A stretch of 34,244 nucleotides of DNA, taken from assembly GCA_001803415.1 (NCBI GenBank), contig MHDC01000004.1, positions 1 through 34,244 on the forward strand, written 5' to 3'. The position numbers were made by a program, and so were the translations under genes. Within the stretch, counting starts at the first letter, position 1. Each line of letters opens with the position of its first letter. The notes under the pieces were generated by a model that was given only the letters and a program-made list of their open reading frames with translations, had not been told where the DNA came from and ran no database searches. Shown here one piece after another: positions 24,103-31,764 of the stretch. The DNA is from Microgenomates group bacterium RBG_16_45_19. Its GTDB lineage: Bacteria; Patescibacteriota; Microgenomatia; UBA1400; RBG-16-45-19.

Positions 24103-25251
24103 TCACTTTTTCGATCGATTTAACCACTGACTTTTGATTCCCTGCCCGATCATATAAATCCGTTTATGCTTAAACATTTTTACCTCCTTATCTACCCGTT
24201 CAAACTCCTCACGGTAAAAATCCCGGTCTTTTTGTAGCCACCAGCGGTCCCAGTCGGTAACCCTGGGGATTCTGCCGGTTACTAAACCAATGCCGGTATC
24301 GTCCAGCTCCAGTTTCCGACTTGTAGCTTTGGCTATTCCCGGCATCGGGTAGGGTGATAACTGGTCGATTAAGGTGGTTCTGATTAGGCTCAAACCGGGA
24401 AGGGGAATCATCAGCGCCAAAATGTTGCCGTAACCTTCGTGGCCAAAAGCGGCTAGGGCTTGCCGGTGGGCAGTTTTAACCTCAAGTGGTACCAGTTCAG
24501 CCTGGTCCTCACTCACTGCCCAAAGTCGGTAGTCAAGCTTTTGTAACCAAGTTAGTAGTTCTCCCTTACCCCGGCCGGCTAGTCTTTGGCTTTCCGGGTG
24601 GTACTCAAACAAGATGGCCGGGTGGTCCCGCTTGATGACTTCAGTACCACCCTGTAAAGTTGGTAATTCGTGGCCTTCCACATCGATTTTAATAAAGCCC
24701 ACCTGTTGATTACCGGCCAGGGTATTAATGGTTTTGGTTTGCACTTTTTCAGTTTTTAACGTCGGTCCGGTCGGGTGGGGATTAAACGACGATGAATCAG
24801 AAGCCACCGACACCCGCATTTCCCGCTCTCCGGTTTGATCAGAGACGGCCGCTTGGACTACTTGGATCGGTTTAAAGCTATTGGCTATAATATTTTTTTT
24901 CAAGACTTGGGTATTGGAGCCAATCGGCTCTACTGCCATGATTGGCTGCGGTCCGCGGCTGGCCAGCAGTAAACTGTAGTAACCGTAATGGGCCCCTAGA
25001 TCCATGATCAAAGCTTTTGTCGGCAGACGCTTTTGCATGGCTAAGACTAAGCGGCTGGAAACCGGTTCGTACAACCGGTCGGCATATAGCTTGACAAACC
25101 GCCTGGTCACCCAGAAATCAAAACCCCAAATAATCAATTTGGTTAAATGATCCACTTCATAGTCTGCTTGGTAATCGTTGTTAATCATGGCCTTATCATA
25201 ATCCTTCGCTACTCCCCGCTTTCTTTCATTTTTCAGTATATAATAGTTCAT
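24103..25251 (-). CDS. FkbM-family methyltransferase
   Basis: About 382 residues. MDLGAHYGYYSLLLA (83-97) is motif I, IMAVEPIGSN follows, and VGFIKIDVEGHELPTLQG is the diagnostic FkbM block. A C-terminal extension of ~130 residues follows (PLPGLSLIRT..., RDFYREEFERVDKEV), which is not part of the usual FkbM fold and is the part preserved in the relic at 22438-22673. FkbM enzymes O-methylate sugars or polyketides. The frame opens with a TTG at 25275, but ATG 25251 has GAGGGA (25264-25259) seven bases upstream, so I choose it. The gene lies between two AbiE-type modules. Its first codons overlap the promoter of the divergent DUF6922 gene. Confidence 0.87.
   Translation of the reverse strand: MNYYILKNERKRGVAKDYDKAMINNDYQADYEVDHLTKLIIWGFDFWVTRRFVKLYADRLYEPVSSRLVLAMQKRLPTKALIMDLGAHYGYYSLLLASRGPQPIMAVEPIGSNTQVLKKNIIANSFKPIQVVQAAVSDQTGEREMRVSVASDSSSFNPHPTGPTLKTEKVQTKTINTLAGNQQVGFIKIDVEGHELPTLQGGTEVIKRDHPAILFEYHPESQRLAGRGKGELLTWLQKLDYRLWAVSEDQAELVPLEVKTAHRQALAAFGHEGYGNILALMIPLPGLSLIRTTLIDQLSPYPMPGIAKATSRKLELDDTGIGLVTGRIPRVTDWDRWWLQKDRDFYREEFERVDKEVKMFKHKRIYMIGQGIKSQWLNRSKK
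25239..25244 (+). promoter_or_regulatory. -10 box (TATAAT) for the DUF6922-like gene
   Basis: A perfect TATAAT lies inside the first codons of the opposite fkbM gene. Seven bases later, the spacing seen at other leaderless starts here, stands ATA at 25252, in frame with the DUF6922-like protein. Either ATA is the start or an ATG was lost. Confidence 0.45.
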
Positions 25252-25551
25252 ATACCCGTCCCTCAAGATTTTCAAGCCTTTTTACCCAGCTCCCCCGTTT
25301 CCAATCTGGATCCGCAGCGGGACAAATGGTATATCCTCGAATCGCTCTTAAAAAATGCTAGCCTTGAAGCCTGGCAGTGGATGCTTAAAACTTATCGAGA
25401 CGAAGATATTATTCACATGGTTAAGACCAGTCGCATTCTTATACCCAAAGACGTCATGATATGGTGTCATTACTTTCATATTCCCTCAAGCGAGGTGAAA
25501 TGTTTACAGCCAAAGTCCCCCTCCACACCCAAGAGCTCATGGCCTTACTAG
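25252..25551 (+). CDS. DUF6922-like antitoxin partner (start uncertain)
   Basis: About 99 residues from 25252. The core DKWYILESLLKNASLEAW, WMLKTYRDEDIIHMVKTSR and DVMIWCHYFHIP matches the DUF6922-type helical domain, which commonly sits directly before AbiEii-like nucleotidyltransferases and is taken as their antitoxin. The frame has an ATG at 25147 and a TTG at 25168, but both lie deep in the opposite fkbM gene and would add about 30 unlikely residues. No ATG, GTG or TTG stands near the domain start. The TATAAT spacing points to ATA 25252. The gene overlaps the toxin frame by 52 bases. If the ATG was lost, this gene is inactive like its partner. Confidence 0.6.
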   Translation: MPVPQDFQAFLPSSPVSNLDPQRDKWYILESLLKNASLEAWQWMLKTYRDEDIIHMVKTSRILIPKDVMIWCHYFHIPSSEVKCLQPKSPSTPKSSWPY

Positions 25552-26138
25552 CGCCATTATTGCCTCCCAAAACTTATTTAGCTGGGGGGACCGCCCTTTG
25601 CCTCCATTTGGACCATCGATCATCATTTGATATAGACTTGTACACTCCTCATCACTTTGATGAAAAAAAGTATCTTAAGCTGTGGCGTACCTCCTTGCCC
25701 GAATTTGAAGTTCTATATACTAGTGAGCAAACTATTGGTGGTAAGGTCACTAATGGGGAGATTAACCTCTTTTATTTTGAGTACCCCCTCCTTGAAACTC
25801 CTTCACAGTTTAATGGCATACCTATCGCCTCAATTGCCGATATCGGAGCGATGAAAATTGAAGCTATTGCCAGCCGAGGTTTAAAGCGGGATTTTTTTGA
25901 TTTATATATCATCTGTCAACAGCGCTAAAAACCACTGTCGCATTGGCTGAAATTAGCCCAAAAGAAATTTTCATATCAAAATTCGTATGTACCGAATATC
26001 ATCAAATCCCTGACTTACTTTACCGATGCCGAAACCAAGTCTGAACGGGCAAATATTATTGACTCTCAGTGGCTTCAAGTTAAACGGTTCTTTGAGCAAC
26101 AATCAGCTGGTTTGGTCAAAGAATTTTTACAGCCATAG
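25500..26138 (+). pseudogene. AbiEii-like nucleotidyltransferase toxin interrupted by an in-frame TAA
   Basis: From ATG 25500 the frame gives 142 residues with the nucleotidyltransferase motif LAGGTALCLHL...RSSFDIDLYTP (acids D44 and D46) and the conserved RDFFDLY near the end, then TAA at 25926-25928. In the same frame, without any shift, 69 more codons follow to a TAG at 26136-26138. They read like the normal C-terminus of this family (PLSHWLKLAQKKFSYQ, SLTYFTDAETKSE, QWLQVKRFFEQQ). One base change, for example CAA to TAA, would therefore account for the break. The truncated product keeps the catalytic acids but loses the C-terminal helices. The end overlaps the convergent acyltransferase by 12 bases. 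A weak GAGGTG stands just before the start. Confidence 0.8.
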
Positions 26139-26984
26139 TGCCAACAGTAAATTCCCTACCGTAAACACCCAAAAGCTTTGTTGGCCTAGGTAAGCCAAGG
26201 CTAATAATCCTTTCGGCCAGTGCTTGGGCTTGAGACCAACAAAGCCCACCGCAAGTAAGGCCATGAGCGATAGTCTGATAACAAATTGTTGGTTCGGGTA
26301 GATATCGAGACTGTTTAACCAATATCGACCCGGAGCGTATAAAGCTATTACCCCCCAGGCTAAGTTAATCATCGGTCGGGTTAATCGACCTCGCTGTTTT
26401 AACTCCATTATTAGGGCTCCGGTCCCATAGACCGCGATCACGGGTAGTAGGGGGGTGGTGTTTAACCAATAGTCAAAACCTAAATTCCGGATTAGCCCCG
26501 GTAATTTGGCTGTTTCCATCAGTAATCTGGCTGTGGTCATCATCATGATGACGATCAAACCGCTGGCATAAGATCGGTTAACTTTGGCCGTTAACCACCA
26601 ATACAGCGGCGCGACTAAATAAACTCCGGCTAATACGCAGTAGATCGACAACCATTGACCACCACTTAAACCCAACTCCTGGAGAACGAGGTAATAAATT
26701 AAATAAGTGATGATTAATATCCCCGCCCGCCGCCATTCCCGCCTGATGCAGTCTCTCAGTTTAAATGGCTGCCGGCCGTATGCCCCATAACCCATCATGC
26801 CCGCAATCCCCCCAAAAACCACTCCGATTGAGGCATAACCGGAGAAAAAGTCACCCCAGGCAATTAAGTCAGGTTCAGGCTTTATTTGAGTCATGTGGAT
26901 AATCAGAGCTGTCACCACCACCAGACCTCGCCAGACATCAATCCCGACCCAGCGTTTGCTGGCCTCATAAACCGGAAGCTTCAT
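26127..26984 (-). CDS. Integral membrane acyltransferase-like protein
   Basis: 285 residues with about nine hydrophobic helices. The N-terminus RWVGIDVWRGLVVVTALIIHMTQ matches the first helix of the acyltransferase-3/DUF1624 superfamily, where Asp-x-x-Arg-Gly and a later His are conserved. These proteins transfer acetyl or other acyl groups across or at the membrane onto glycans. It is shorter than the usual 350 or so and lacks a soluble domain. It follows the OafA-like gene by an ATGA overlap, so two membrane acyltransferases are expressed together at the end of the ABC-exporter operon. Confidence 0.7.
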   Translation of the reverse strand: MKLPVYEASKRWVGIDVWRGLVVVTALIIHMTQIKPEPDLIAWGDFFSGYASIGVVFGGIAGMMGYGAYGRQPFKLRDCIRREWRRAGILIITYLIYYLVLQELGLSGGQWLSIYCVLAGVYLVAPLYWWLTAKVNRSYASGLIVIMMMTTARLLMETAKLPGLIRNLGFDYWLNTTPLLPVIAVYGTGALIMELKQRGRLTRPMINLAWGVIALYAPGRYWLNSLDIYPNQQFVIRLSLMALLAVGFVGLKPKHWPKGLLALAYLGQQSFWVFTVGNLLLALWL

Positions 26985-28135
26985 ACTTTTGGCCAGTTGA
27001 TTTTAATGGCTCGCACCTCAGTAGTTCGGTATAGCCCATAGGCCAAAGCCAAGGTTAGGGGGAGGCACAAGCCTAAAATTAAAATTAAGATTAGGGGATA
27101 GGGCAGCCAGGGTGAGGCCGCCACTAAGATAAAACTGGCTAAAGTGTTAATAATTAACAAGTGGACTATATAGAGGGAATAGGAAATTCTACCTAAACCT
27201 ATCCAAATTGACTGGCTGAGCATATTTTGCAGCCGTGGTGAACCCATGAGTAATATTAAAAGGAGCGTCGCCCCTAAGGCTGGATAAAACATCGCTTGGT
27301 TAGCCAAGTTAACTTGGGGTAAAAAATCATACCACGAGCCAGCCATCAAGGTCTTGTCGGTCCAGGACGGATAAGTCCCAAAATAGATAAAACCTAAAAA
27401 TAAGCCAATTTGCCAACTTTTAGACCAGCTTATTTTGGACTTTAGACTGACTCTTTCAGCCAAAATTACTCCGATTAACAGCGAAAAATACCAGGTTTTT
27501 ATCAATAAAATTAAACTGATGCCGTAAATCAACCAGCGCCAGCGCGGTTGCCAAGCAGCCAGCGCTAAAACCGCCATCAAGAGAAAAGAACCTAAGAAGA
27601 AAAAGGGGACCACCCACAGCGACGAGTTGTAAACCGTTTCCATGGGGATAATCTTGAAGTACACTTCAACCAACGACTGCTTCAGCATGATTAAAAAATT
27701 AGGTTCAAAGCGCCACATCGTCCCTAACCAAAACCAAGATCTCGAAATCTCGGCCGCTTTCTGGTTAAAGGCTAAATTTAGTTTCAAAGCCAACCAAATT
27801 AGTCCACCGGTGGCTACAACTGGTCCCACTAGTCTAAAATAGCGATTTATGCTTGATCTAATCAGGTGTTGTCGCCGCCGCCCCATCTGGATAAAAGTCC
27901 AAGTCATCACCCATCCCGAGAGGATTAAAAAGACGAACAACCACACGATCCCGGCCAGAGGTAGTTTCAGCGGGGTGTTGTACAGCCACAGTTCCCCTGA
28001 TCCTGGCAAATGATAGGTCCCGGCAGCCTTGGAGAAAACCCCTGGCAGAAAAGCTAAAGCATAATGGTGCAGAATAATTAACATCGCCGCTAAACCTCTT
28101 AGACCGTCTAAATATTTGATTCTTTCTTGCGCCAT
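26981..28135 (-). CDS. Acyltransferase 3 family protein (OafA/YrhL-like)
   Basis: 384 residues and about ten hydrophobic helices. The first helix contains IKYLDGLRGLAAMLIILHHY, the family's signature with the catalytic His pair at its end. Near the C-terminus IWIGLGRISYSLYIVHLLI is the second conserved segment. Family members O-acetylate surface polysaccharides, using acyl-CoA from the cytoplasm. There is no attached SGNH domain. It begins 3 bases after the GT2 stop. The acyl group could be acetyl or, given the thiolase/FabG pair, something longer; sequence alone does not decide. Confidence 0.88.
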   Translation of the reverse strand: MAQERIKYLDGLRGLAAMLIILHHYALAFLPGVFSKAAGTYHLPGSGELWLYNTPLKLPLAGIVWLFVFLILSGWVMTWTFIQMGRRRQHLIRSSINRYFRLVGPVVATGGLIWLALKLNLAFNQKAAEISRSWFWLGTMWRFEPNFLIMLKQSLVEVYFKIIPMETVYNSSLWVVPFFFLGSFLLMAVLALAAWQPRWRWLIYGISLILLIKTWYFSLLIGVILAERVSLKSKISWSKSWQIGLFLGFIYFGTYPSWTDKTLMAGSWYDFLPQVNLANQAMFYPALGATLLLILLMGSPRLQNMLSQSIWIGLGRISYSLYIVHLLIINTLASFILVAASPWLPYPLILILILGLCLPLTLALAYGLYRTTEVRAIKINWPKV

Positions 28136-28138
28136 AAT

Positions 28139-28924
28139 TTAACTGTCAGTCTTGATAAAACCCGAAAAATTTCGGCCGCGTTCGATAATAAACTGGGGTA
28201 AGGTGGTTGGTTTAATGAACCGTTTCGGGTGTTTTAATGTCAATCGCCACCAATTGATTAAATCCAATCTGGCTTTAAACCGTTTATTCATCCTTCTGGA
28301 AGTAGTTAAGCGTTGATGAGTCATGCGAATCTCAGTCACCACTCCAAAGTGATAACCGGCCTGTTTTAAGCGTAAACAAAAATCCACATCTTCAAGGTAG
28401 GCAAAAAAATGCTCATCAAAACCACCCATTTGTCTAAACACCTTGGTGTTTATTAATAAACAGGCCGCCGTCAATCCATCCAAACCCGCCTCGCTCTGGT
28501 TTTTTGGATCAAAATTCAGTTCGACTTTACCCCTGGGTAAAACTCGGTAACCTATGTTTTCAATCTGCCCGCTGAGATTAACTAAAACCGGAGCGGCAGC
28601 GATCCAATCATGCTTTAGTGAATCGCTGATTAATTGATTGGCTGAAGACCGAGTTATCCCGCTGACATCGTCATTTAAAATTAATAACCACTCGGTCTTG
28701 ACCTGCTGGGCTCCCAGATTAATCGCGGCGGCAAAGCCAAGATTCTGTGTTTGTGGCAAATAAATCAGCCGGTTTTGCTTAAGAAATTTCTCCTTGGCTG
28801 CTGTCGGCTGGTTATCGATCACCACTACCGGCATTGCCATGACCTTTAACTCTTTGGCCAATTTATATAAACCCTGGGTGTTATTCAGGGTGGGAATGAT
28901 AGCCGTGATTGAAATGGTTGCCAT
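28139..28924 (-). CDS. Family 2 glycosyltransferase (rhamnosyltransferase-like)
   Basis: 261 residues of GT-A fold: ITAIIPTLNN, VVVIDNQPT, NLGFAAAIN, LLILNDDVSG (acidic DxD-like position) and FFAYLEDVDFCLRLKQAGY. This is the same family as the GT2 ending at 15707, but without the long C-terminal extension. Beginning at ATG 28924 leaves a 44-base overlap with the wzt gene; later Met codons fall within or after the first strand and would cut the fold, so the long overlap is likely real. Its position directly behind wzm-wzt suggests it builds the glycan those proteins export. Confidence 0.87.
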   Translation of the reverse strand: MATISITAIIPTLNNTQGLYKLAKELKVMAMPVVVIDNQPTAAKEKFLKQNRLIYLPQTQNLGFAAAINLGAQQVKTEWLLILNDDVSGITRSSANQLISDSLKHDWIAAAPVLVNLSGQIENIGYRVLPRGKVELNFDPKNQSEAGLDGLTAACLLINTKVFRQMGGFDEHFFAYLEDVDFCLRLKQAGYHFGVVTEIRMTHQRLTTSRRMNKRFKARLDLINWWRLTLKHPKRFIKPTTLPQFIIERGRNFSGFIKTDS

Positions 28925-29648
28925 ATTGTTCGGTCAGTAAGCGGCGGTACTCCTTCAACGCTTCCGTCATCGGTCCGCTAAAGGCCAAGCTTCCCTGCCA
29001 GATGACCAGACCCCGGGTACAAAATGACTCTAATAGGTCGCTGGCATGGGAGACAATCACCATCGTTTTCTCCTGGTTTTTAAACTGGTTCATGGCTCTT
29101 AAACATTTGGCTTGGAAGGGGGCATCACCCACGGCTAGGATTTCATCAATCAAGAGTATATCCGGATCGACATGGATGGCCACCGAAAATCCCAGACGCA
29201 TATACATGCCTGAGGAGTAGTGTTTGATTGGGGTGTCGATAAATTCGACCAATTCGGCGAAGTCAATGATTTCCTTGAGGCGTCGGTCAATTTCTTTGAT
29301 TTTTAAACCCAAAATTGAACCGTTGATATAAATATTTTCCCGACCGGTTAATTCGGCGTGAAAGCCGGCACCCAATTCAATCAGGGGGGCAATCCGGCCT
29401 TTCACCGTCACTAACCCGGTGGTTGGTTCGGTGACCCCGGCGATTAATTTTAATAAGGTCGATTTACCGCTGCCGTTGGGGCCTAAAACCCCAACCACTT
29501 CCCCCGGTTCCACTGCTAAAGAGATATCTTTCAAAGCCCAAAACTGCTCGGCTCTTTTAAACCTGGCCACTTCAATTAAGGCTTCTTTAAGGAGCTTTTT
29601 ACCTTTGGTGTATTGTTTACTCACTTGGTCAAATTTAATCGCTGTCAT
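28881..29648 (-). CDS. wzt: ABC transporter ATPase for polysaccharide export (Wzt-like)
   Basis: 255 residues. Walker A GPNGSGKST (56-64), signature YSSGMYMRLGF (144-154), Walker B ILLIDE (164-169) and the switch His in VIVSHASD. The RAEQFWALKDISLAV opening is typical of Wzt/TagH/RfbE proteins. The protein ends soon after the ATPase domain, so the C-terminal carbohydrate-binding domain that lets E. coli O9a-type Wzt recognise a chain-end cap is absent. Export is therefore probably of the type independent of terminal modification. It follows wzm by 7 bases. Confidence 0.93.
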   Translation of the reverse strand: MTAIKFDQVSKQYTKGKKLLKEALIEVARFKRAEQFWALKDISLAVEPGEVVGVLGPNGSGKSTLLKLIAGVTEPTTGLVTVKGRIAPLIELGAGFHAELTGRENIYINGSILGLKIKEIDRRLKEIIDFAELVEFIDTPIKHYSSGMYMRLGFSVAIHVDPDILLIDEILAVGDAPFQAKCLRAMNQFKNQEKTMVIVSHASDLLESFCTRGLVIWQGSLAFSGPMTEALKEYRRLLTEQYGNHFNHGYHSHPE

Positions 29649-29655
29649 ACCCCGT

Positions 29656-30441
29656 TTAAATGACGTCGGCGAATACCGCTTGCCGTTTCTGAAAATAGCG
29701 CCAGCCGATAATGAATACCCCGGCGGTCACCAGAATGGCATAACCAAACGACTCCCACGGTGGGGCAACCCCATAGAGTAGGGTATTGCGGTAGGCATTG
29801 ATGATCCCGACCATGGGATTTAAGTTATAAACCATCCTCCAAGTTTCGGGTACGTATTCTGGCGGGTAGATCACTGGTGATAAATACATCCAAATCATTA
29901 AGAACACTTCTAATAAATTTTCTACATCTCGATAAAAGACGTTTAGAGCCGATAAAATCAGCGATACTCCTAAAGTCATCACCATCTGGACCAAGAAAAT
30001 TAACGGTAGCCAGATGATCGTCCAATAAATCGGCTGACCCATCGTTAGCATTAAAGCCAACAACACCGCTGTTGACAAACCCAGATCTACTAACTTGACT
30101 AATATAGCTGAGATCGGGAAAATCACCCGGGGCATTTTGATTTTGGTGATCAACGCCGCGTTGGCGATTAACGAGCTGGTGGCCGCTGAGACGGCATTGG
30201 CGGTATATGTCCATGGCACTAACGCGGTAAACAAAAACAATGAATAGGGAATCTCTCCGGTATTAATTTTAAAGAAATACTTAAAAACTATACTTAACGT
30301 GGTTAACTTCAGTAAGGGGGCCAGGACCACCCAGGCATATCCCAGGATTGACTGTTTATAACGCGCTTTGATTTCGCGTTGGGTTAACTGCTGGATCAAT
30401 TCCCCCCACTGATTGACTAGGGGGATAAAGCCGAAAATCAT
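29656..30441 (-). CDS. wzm: ABC-2 type polysaccharide export permease (Wzm-like)
   Basis: 261 residues and six hydrophobic helices. The N-terminal amphipathic segment LTQREIKARYKQSILGYAW and the late NPMVGIINAYRNTLLYG are family hallmarks of Wzm/TagG permeases. With Wzt it would move a completed lipid-linked glycan across the inner membrane. It heads a five-gene minus-strand operon (wzm, wzt, GT2, two acyltransferases). TATAAT stands 7 bases before its ATG, and no Shine-Dalgarno fits with that start site, so a leaderless message is likely. The divergent flippase gene begins 46 bases away. Confidence 0.93.
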   Translation of the reverse strand: MIFGFIPLVNQWGELIQQLTQREIKARYKQSILGYAWVVLAPLLKLTTLSIVFKYFFKINTGEIPYSLFLFTALVPWTYTANAVSAATSSLIANAALITKIKMPRVIFPISAILVKLVDLGLSTAVLLALMLTMGQPIYWTIIWLPLIFLVQMVMTLGVSLILSALNVFYRDVENLLEVFLMIWMYLSPVIYPPEYVPETWRMVYNLNPMVGIINAYRNTLLYGVAPPWESFGYAILVTAGVFIIGWRYFQKRQAVFADVI

Positions 30442-30448
30442 CCTTTTT

Positions 30449-30454
30449 ATTATA
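30449..30454 (-). promoter_or_regulatory. -10 box (TATAAT) of the wzm-wzt operon, probably leaderless
   Basis: On the minus strand TATAAT is followed by AAAAAGG and the ATG at 30441, a 7-base gap. A poor -35 (TTGTAA) lies 19 bases upstream. AAGG next to the ATG is too close to act as an ordinary ribosome site. Confidence 0.6.
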
Positions 30455-30474
30455 CCGGTAACCCGGCTTTAAGT

Positions 30475-30480
30475 TACAAT
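30475..30480 (+). promoter_or_regulatory. -10 box (TACAAT) of the flippase operon, probably leaderless
   Basis: TACAAT lies 6 bases before the ATG at 30487 and differs from consensus by one base. It is the plus-strand partner of the wzm promoter in a 45-base divergent intergenic region. Confidence 0.5.
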
Positions 30481-30486
30481 GAGCCT

Positions 30487-31764
30487 ATGTCTGTCACCAG
30501 TTGGCTTAATTCTACCGGGGTGCGTCAATCGGCTATCTTAACCGGCGGCAACGTTGTCTCCACTTTTATTTCCGCTCTAGCCTTAATTCTTTTAAGTCGG
30601 ATTCTCGGACCGGCTGCCTATGGCGCTTTTTCAGTGGCTTTTGCCCTCTCCATGTTGACTACCAAAATTTTTGATTTTGGCCTCAACTTAAGTCTTCAAA
30701 AATATCTTTCCCAAGCCGCCGGTCACTCCCGCCTTAAAGTTCACCAGCTGGTAACCTATGGCTTTAGAATCAAACTGCTTGGTTCCGGAGCTATTCTCCT
30801 CGCTGCTTTCGGTCTAACCGTCCCCTTAAGTCATGCTTTACACCTCTCTGATCAATTGGCCATAATCTTTTTAGGTATCGCTTTGGGCTTGATCATTTAT
30901 TGGTTTGATTTTGTGGCTTACCTCTTTCAAAGCCTGTCCGCTTTCAGCTTAACGGCGGTTTTAGCCATGGTTCAAGCGGCCACCAAACTCCTGGTGATTT
31001 TAAGTTTGATCCTTGCTGGGGTGACATCGGCCGCGATCACTTATTTAGCCTATGGTTTGGCACCCCTCACCGGTTTGGGTTTGGGTTTAATTAAACTTAA
31101 AGACCGCTGGCATTGGCAACCAGGACTTTCGTCCCCGGCTCGATCGGCTTTATGGCGCCTGACCCGCTATACCGCCATGCTAACCATTGCCCAAGCCCTG
31201 ACCGATTATCTCGATATCATTCTGGTCCAGAATTTAACTGACCAATACCAAACCGGTCTCTATGCCGCCGCTGCCCGTATCGGTTTGCTCTTAGCGGTGG
31301 TGGCTTTTTCTATCAACAGCGTCATGAATACCCGCGCCGCTAAATATACCGATCCCCAGGTCTTGCGCCGTTATCAAAAGAAAGCCTTAAGCTTTGCCGG
31401 GTTCAGTCTCTTCAGTTTAGTGATTTTATTACCCTTGTCGCCGTGGCTCCTTTATCTGACGGCTGGCCCGGCCTATTTGTTAGCCGATCCGGCTTTAAAA
31501 TATCTCTTGACTGCCGGCGTGGTCATGATTGCCACCGCCCCCTTGGCCGCTGTTTTTTATGGTCTGGATTTTCCCCTTTACTTTGCCCTGGTCGGGGTGA
31601 CTCAGGTAGTGGTCTTGGTCGGCTTCAGTTGGTACTTAATTCCCGTCTGGGGGATCGTCGGCGCTGGTCAAGCCCGGCTCTTGATGCGCGTTGTCGTTTT
31701 AGGCGTCACCTTGCTCTGTTTAGCCTGGGTTCGCCGCCCGGCTTTTCGCTATGTCAACACCTAA
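30487..31764 (+). CDS. Oligosaccharide flippase (Wzx-like, MOP superfamily)
   Basis: 425 residues with about 12 hydrophobic helices. The start, GVRQSAILTGGNVVSTFISALALILLSRILGP (segments of it), then AYGAFSVAFAL, is the typical first-helix pair of Wzx/RfbX/polysaccharide biosynthesis proteins, including the 'LSRxLGPxxYGxF' motif. A second such half begins near RYTAMLTIAQALTDYLD. Wzx proteins flip undecaprenyl-linked repeat units. Having it next to wzm-wzt means two export routes are encoded within 50 bases of each other. It heads the plus-strand operon with two GT-C-like genes and overlaps the next by 14 bases. Confidence 0.88.
   Translation: MSVTSWLNSTGVRQSAILTGGNVVSTFISALALILLSRILGPAAYGAFSVAFALSMLTTKIFDFGLNLSLQKYLSQAAGHSRLKVHQLVTYGFRIKLLGSGAILLAAFGLTVPLSHALHLSDQLAIIFLGIALGLIIYWFDFVAYLFQSLSAFSLTAVLAMVQAATKLLVILSLILAGVTSAAITYLAYGLAPLTGLGLGLIKLKDRWHWQPGLSSPARSALWRLTRYTAMLTIAQALTDYLDIILVQNLTDQYQTGLYAAAARIGLLLAVVAFSINSVMNTRAAKYTDPQVLRRYQKKALSFAGFSLFSLVILLPLSPWLLYLTAGPAYLLADPALKYLLTAGVVMIATAPLAAVFYGLDFPLYFALVGVTQVVVLVGFSWYLIPVWGIVGAGQARLLMRVVVLGVTLLCLAWVRRPAFRYVNT

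Noticed and set aside
25147-25251. Longer start (ATG 25147) for the DUF6922-like gene
   Set aside because: The extra ~35 residues are antisense to the fkbM N-terminus and lie upstream of the best promoter.
25926-25928. Recoded stop codon (as in CPR groups with altered codes)
   Set aside because: Those groups recode TGA, not TAA, and both TAA and TGA end many genes in this window at tight overlaps.
29419-29781. 120-codon plus-strand frame
   Set aside because: It is antisense to wzt and wzm, which have full motifs; the frame arises from codon bias.
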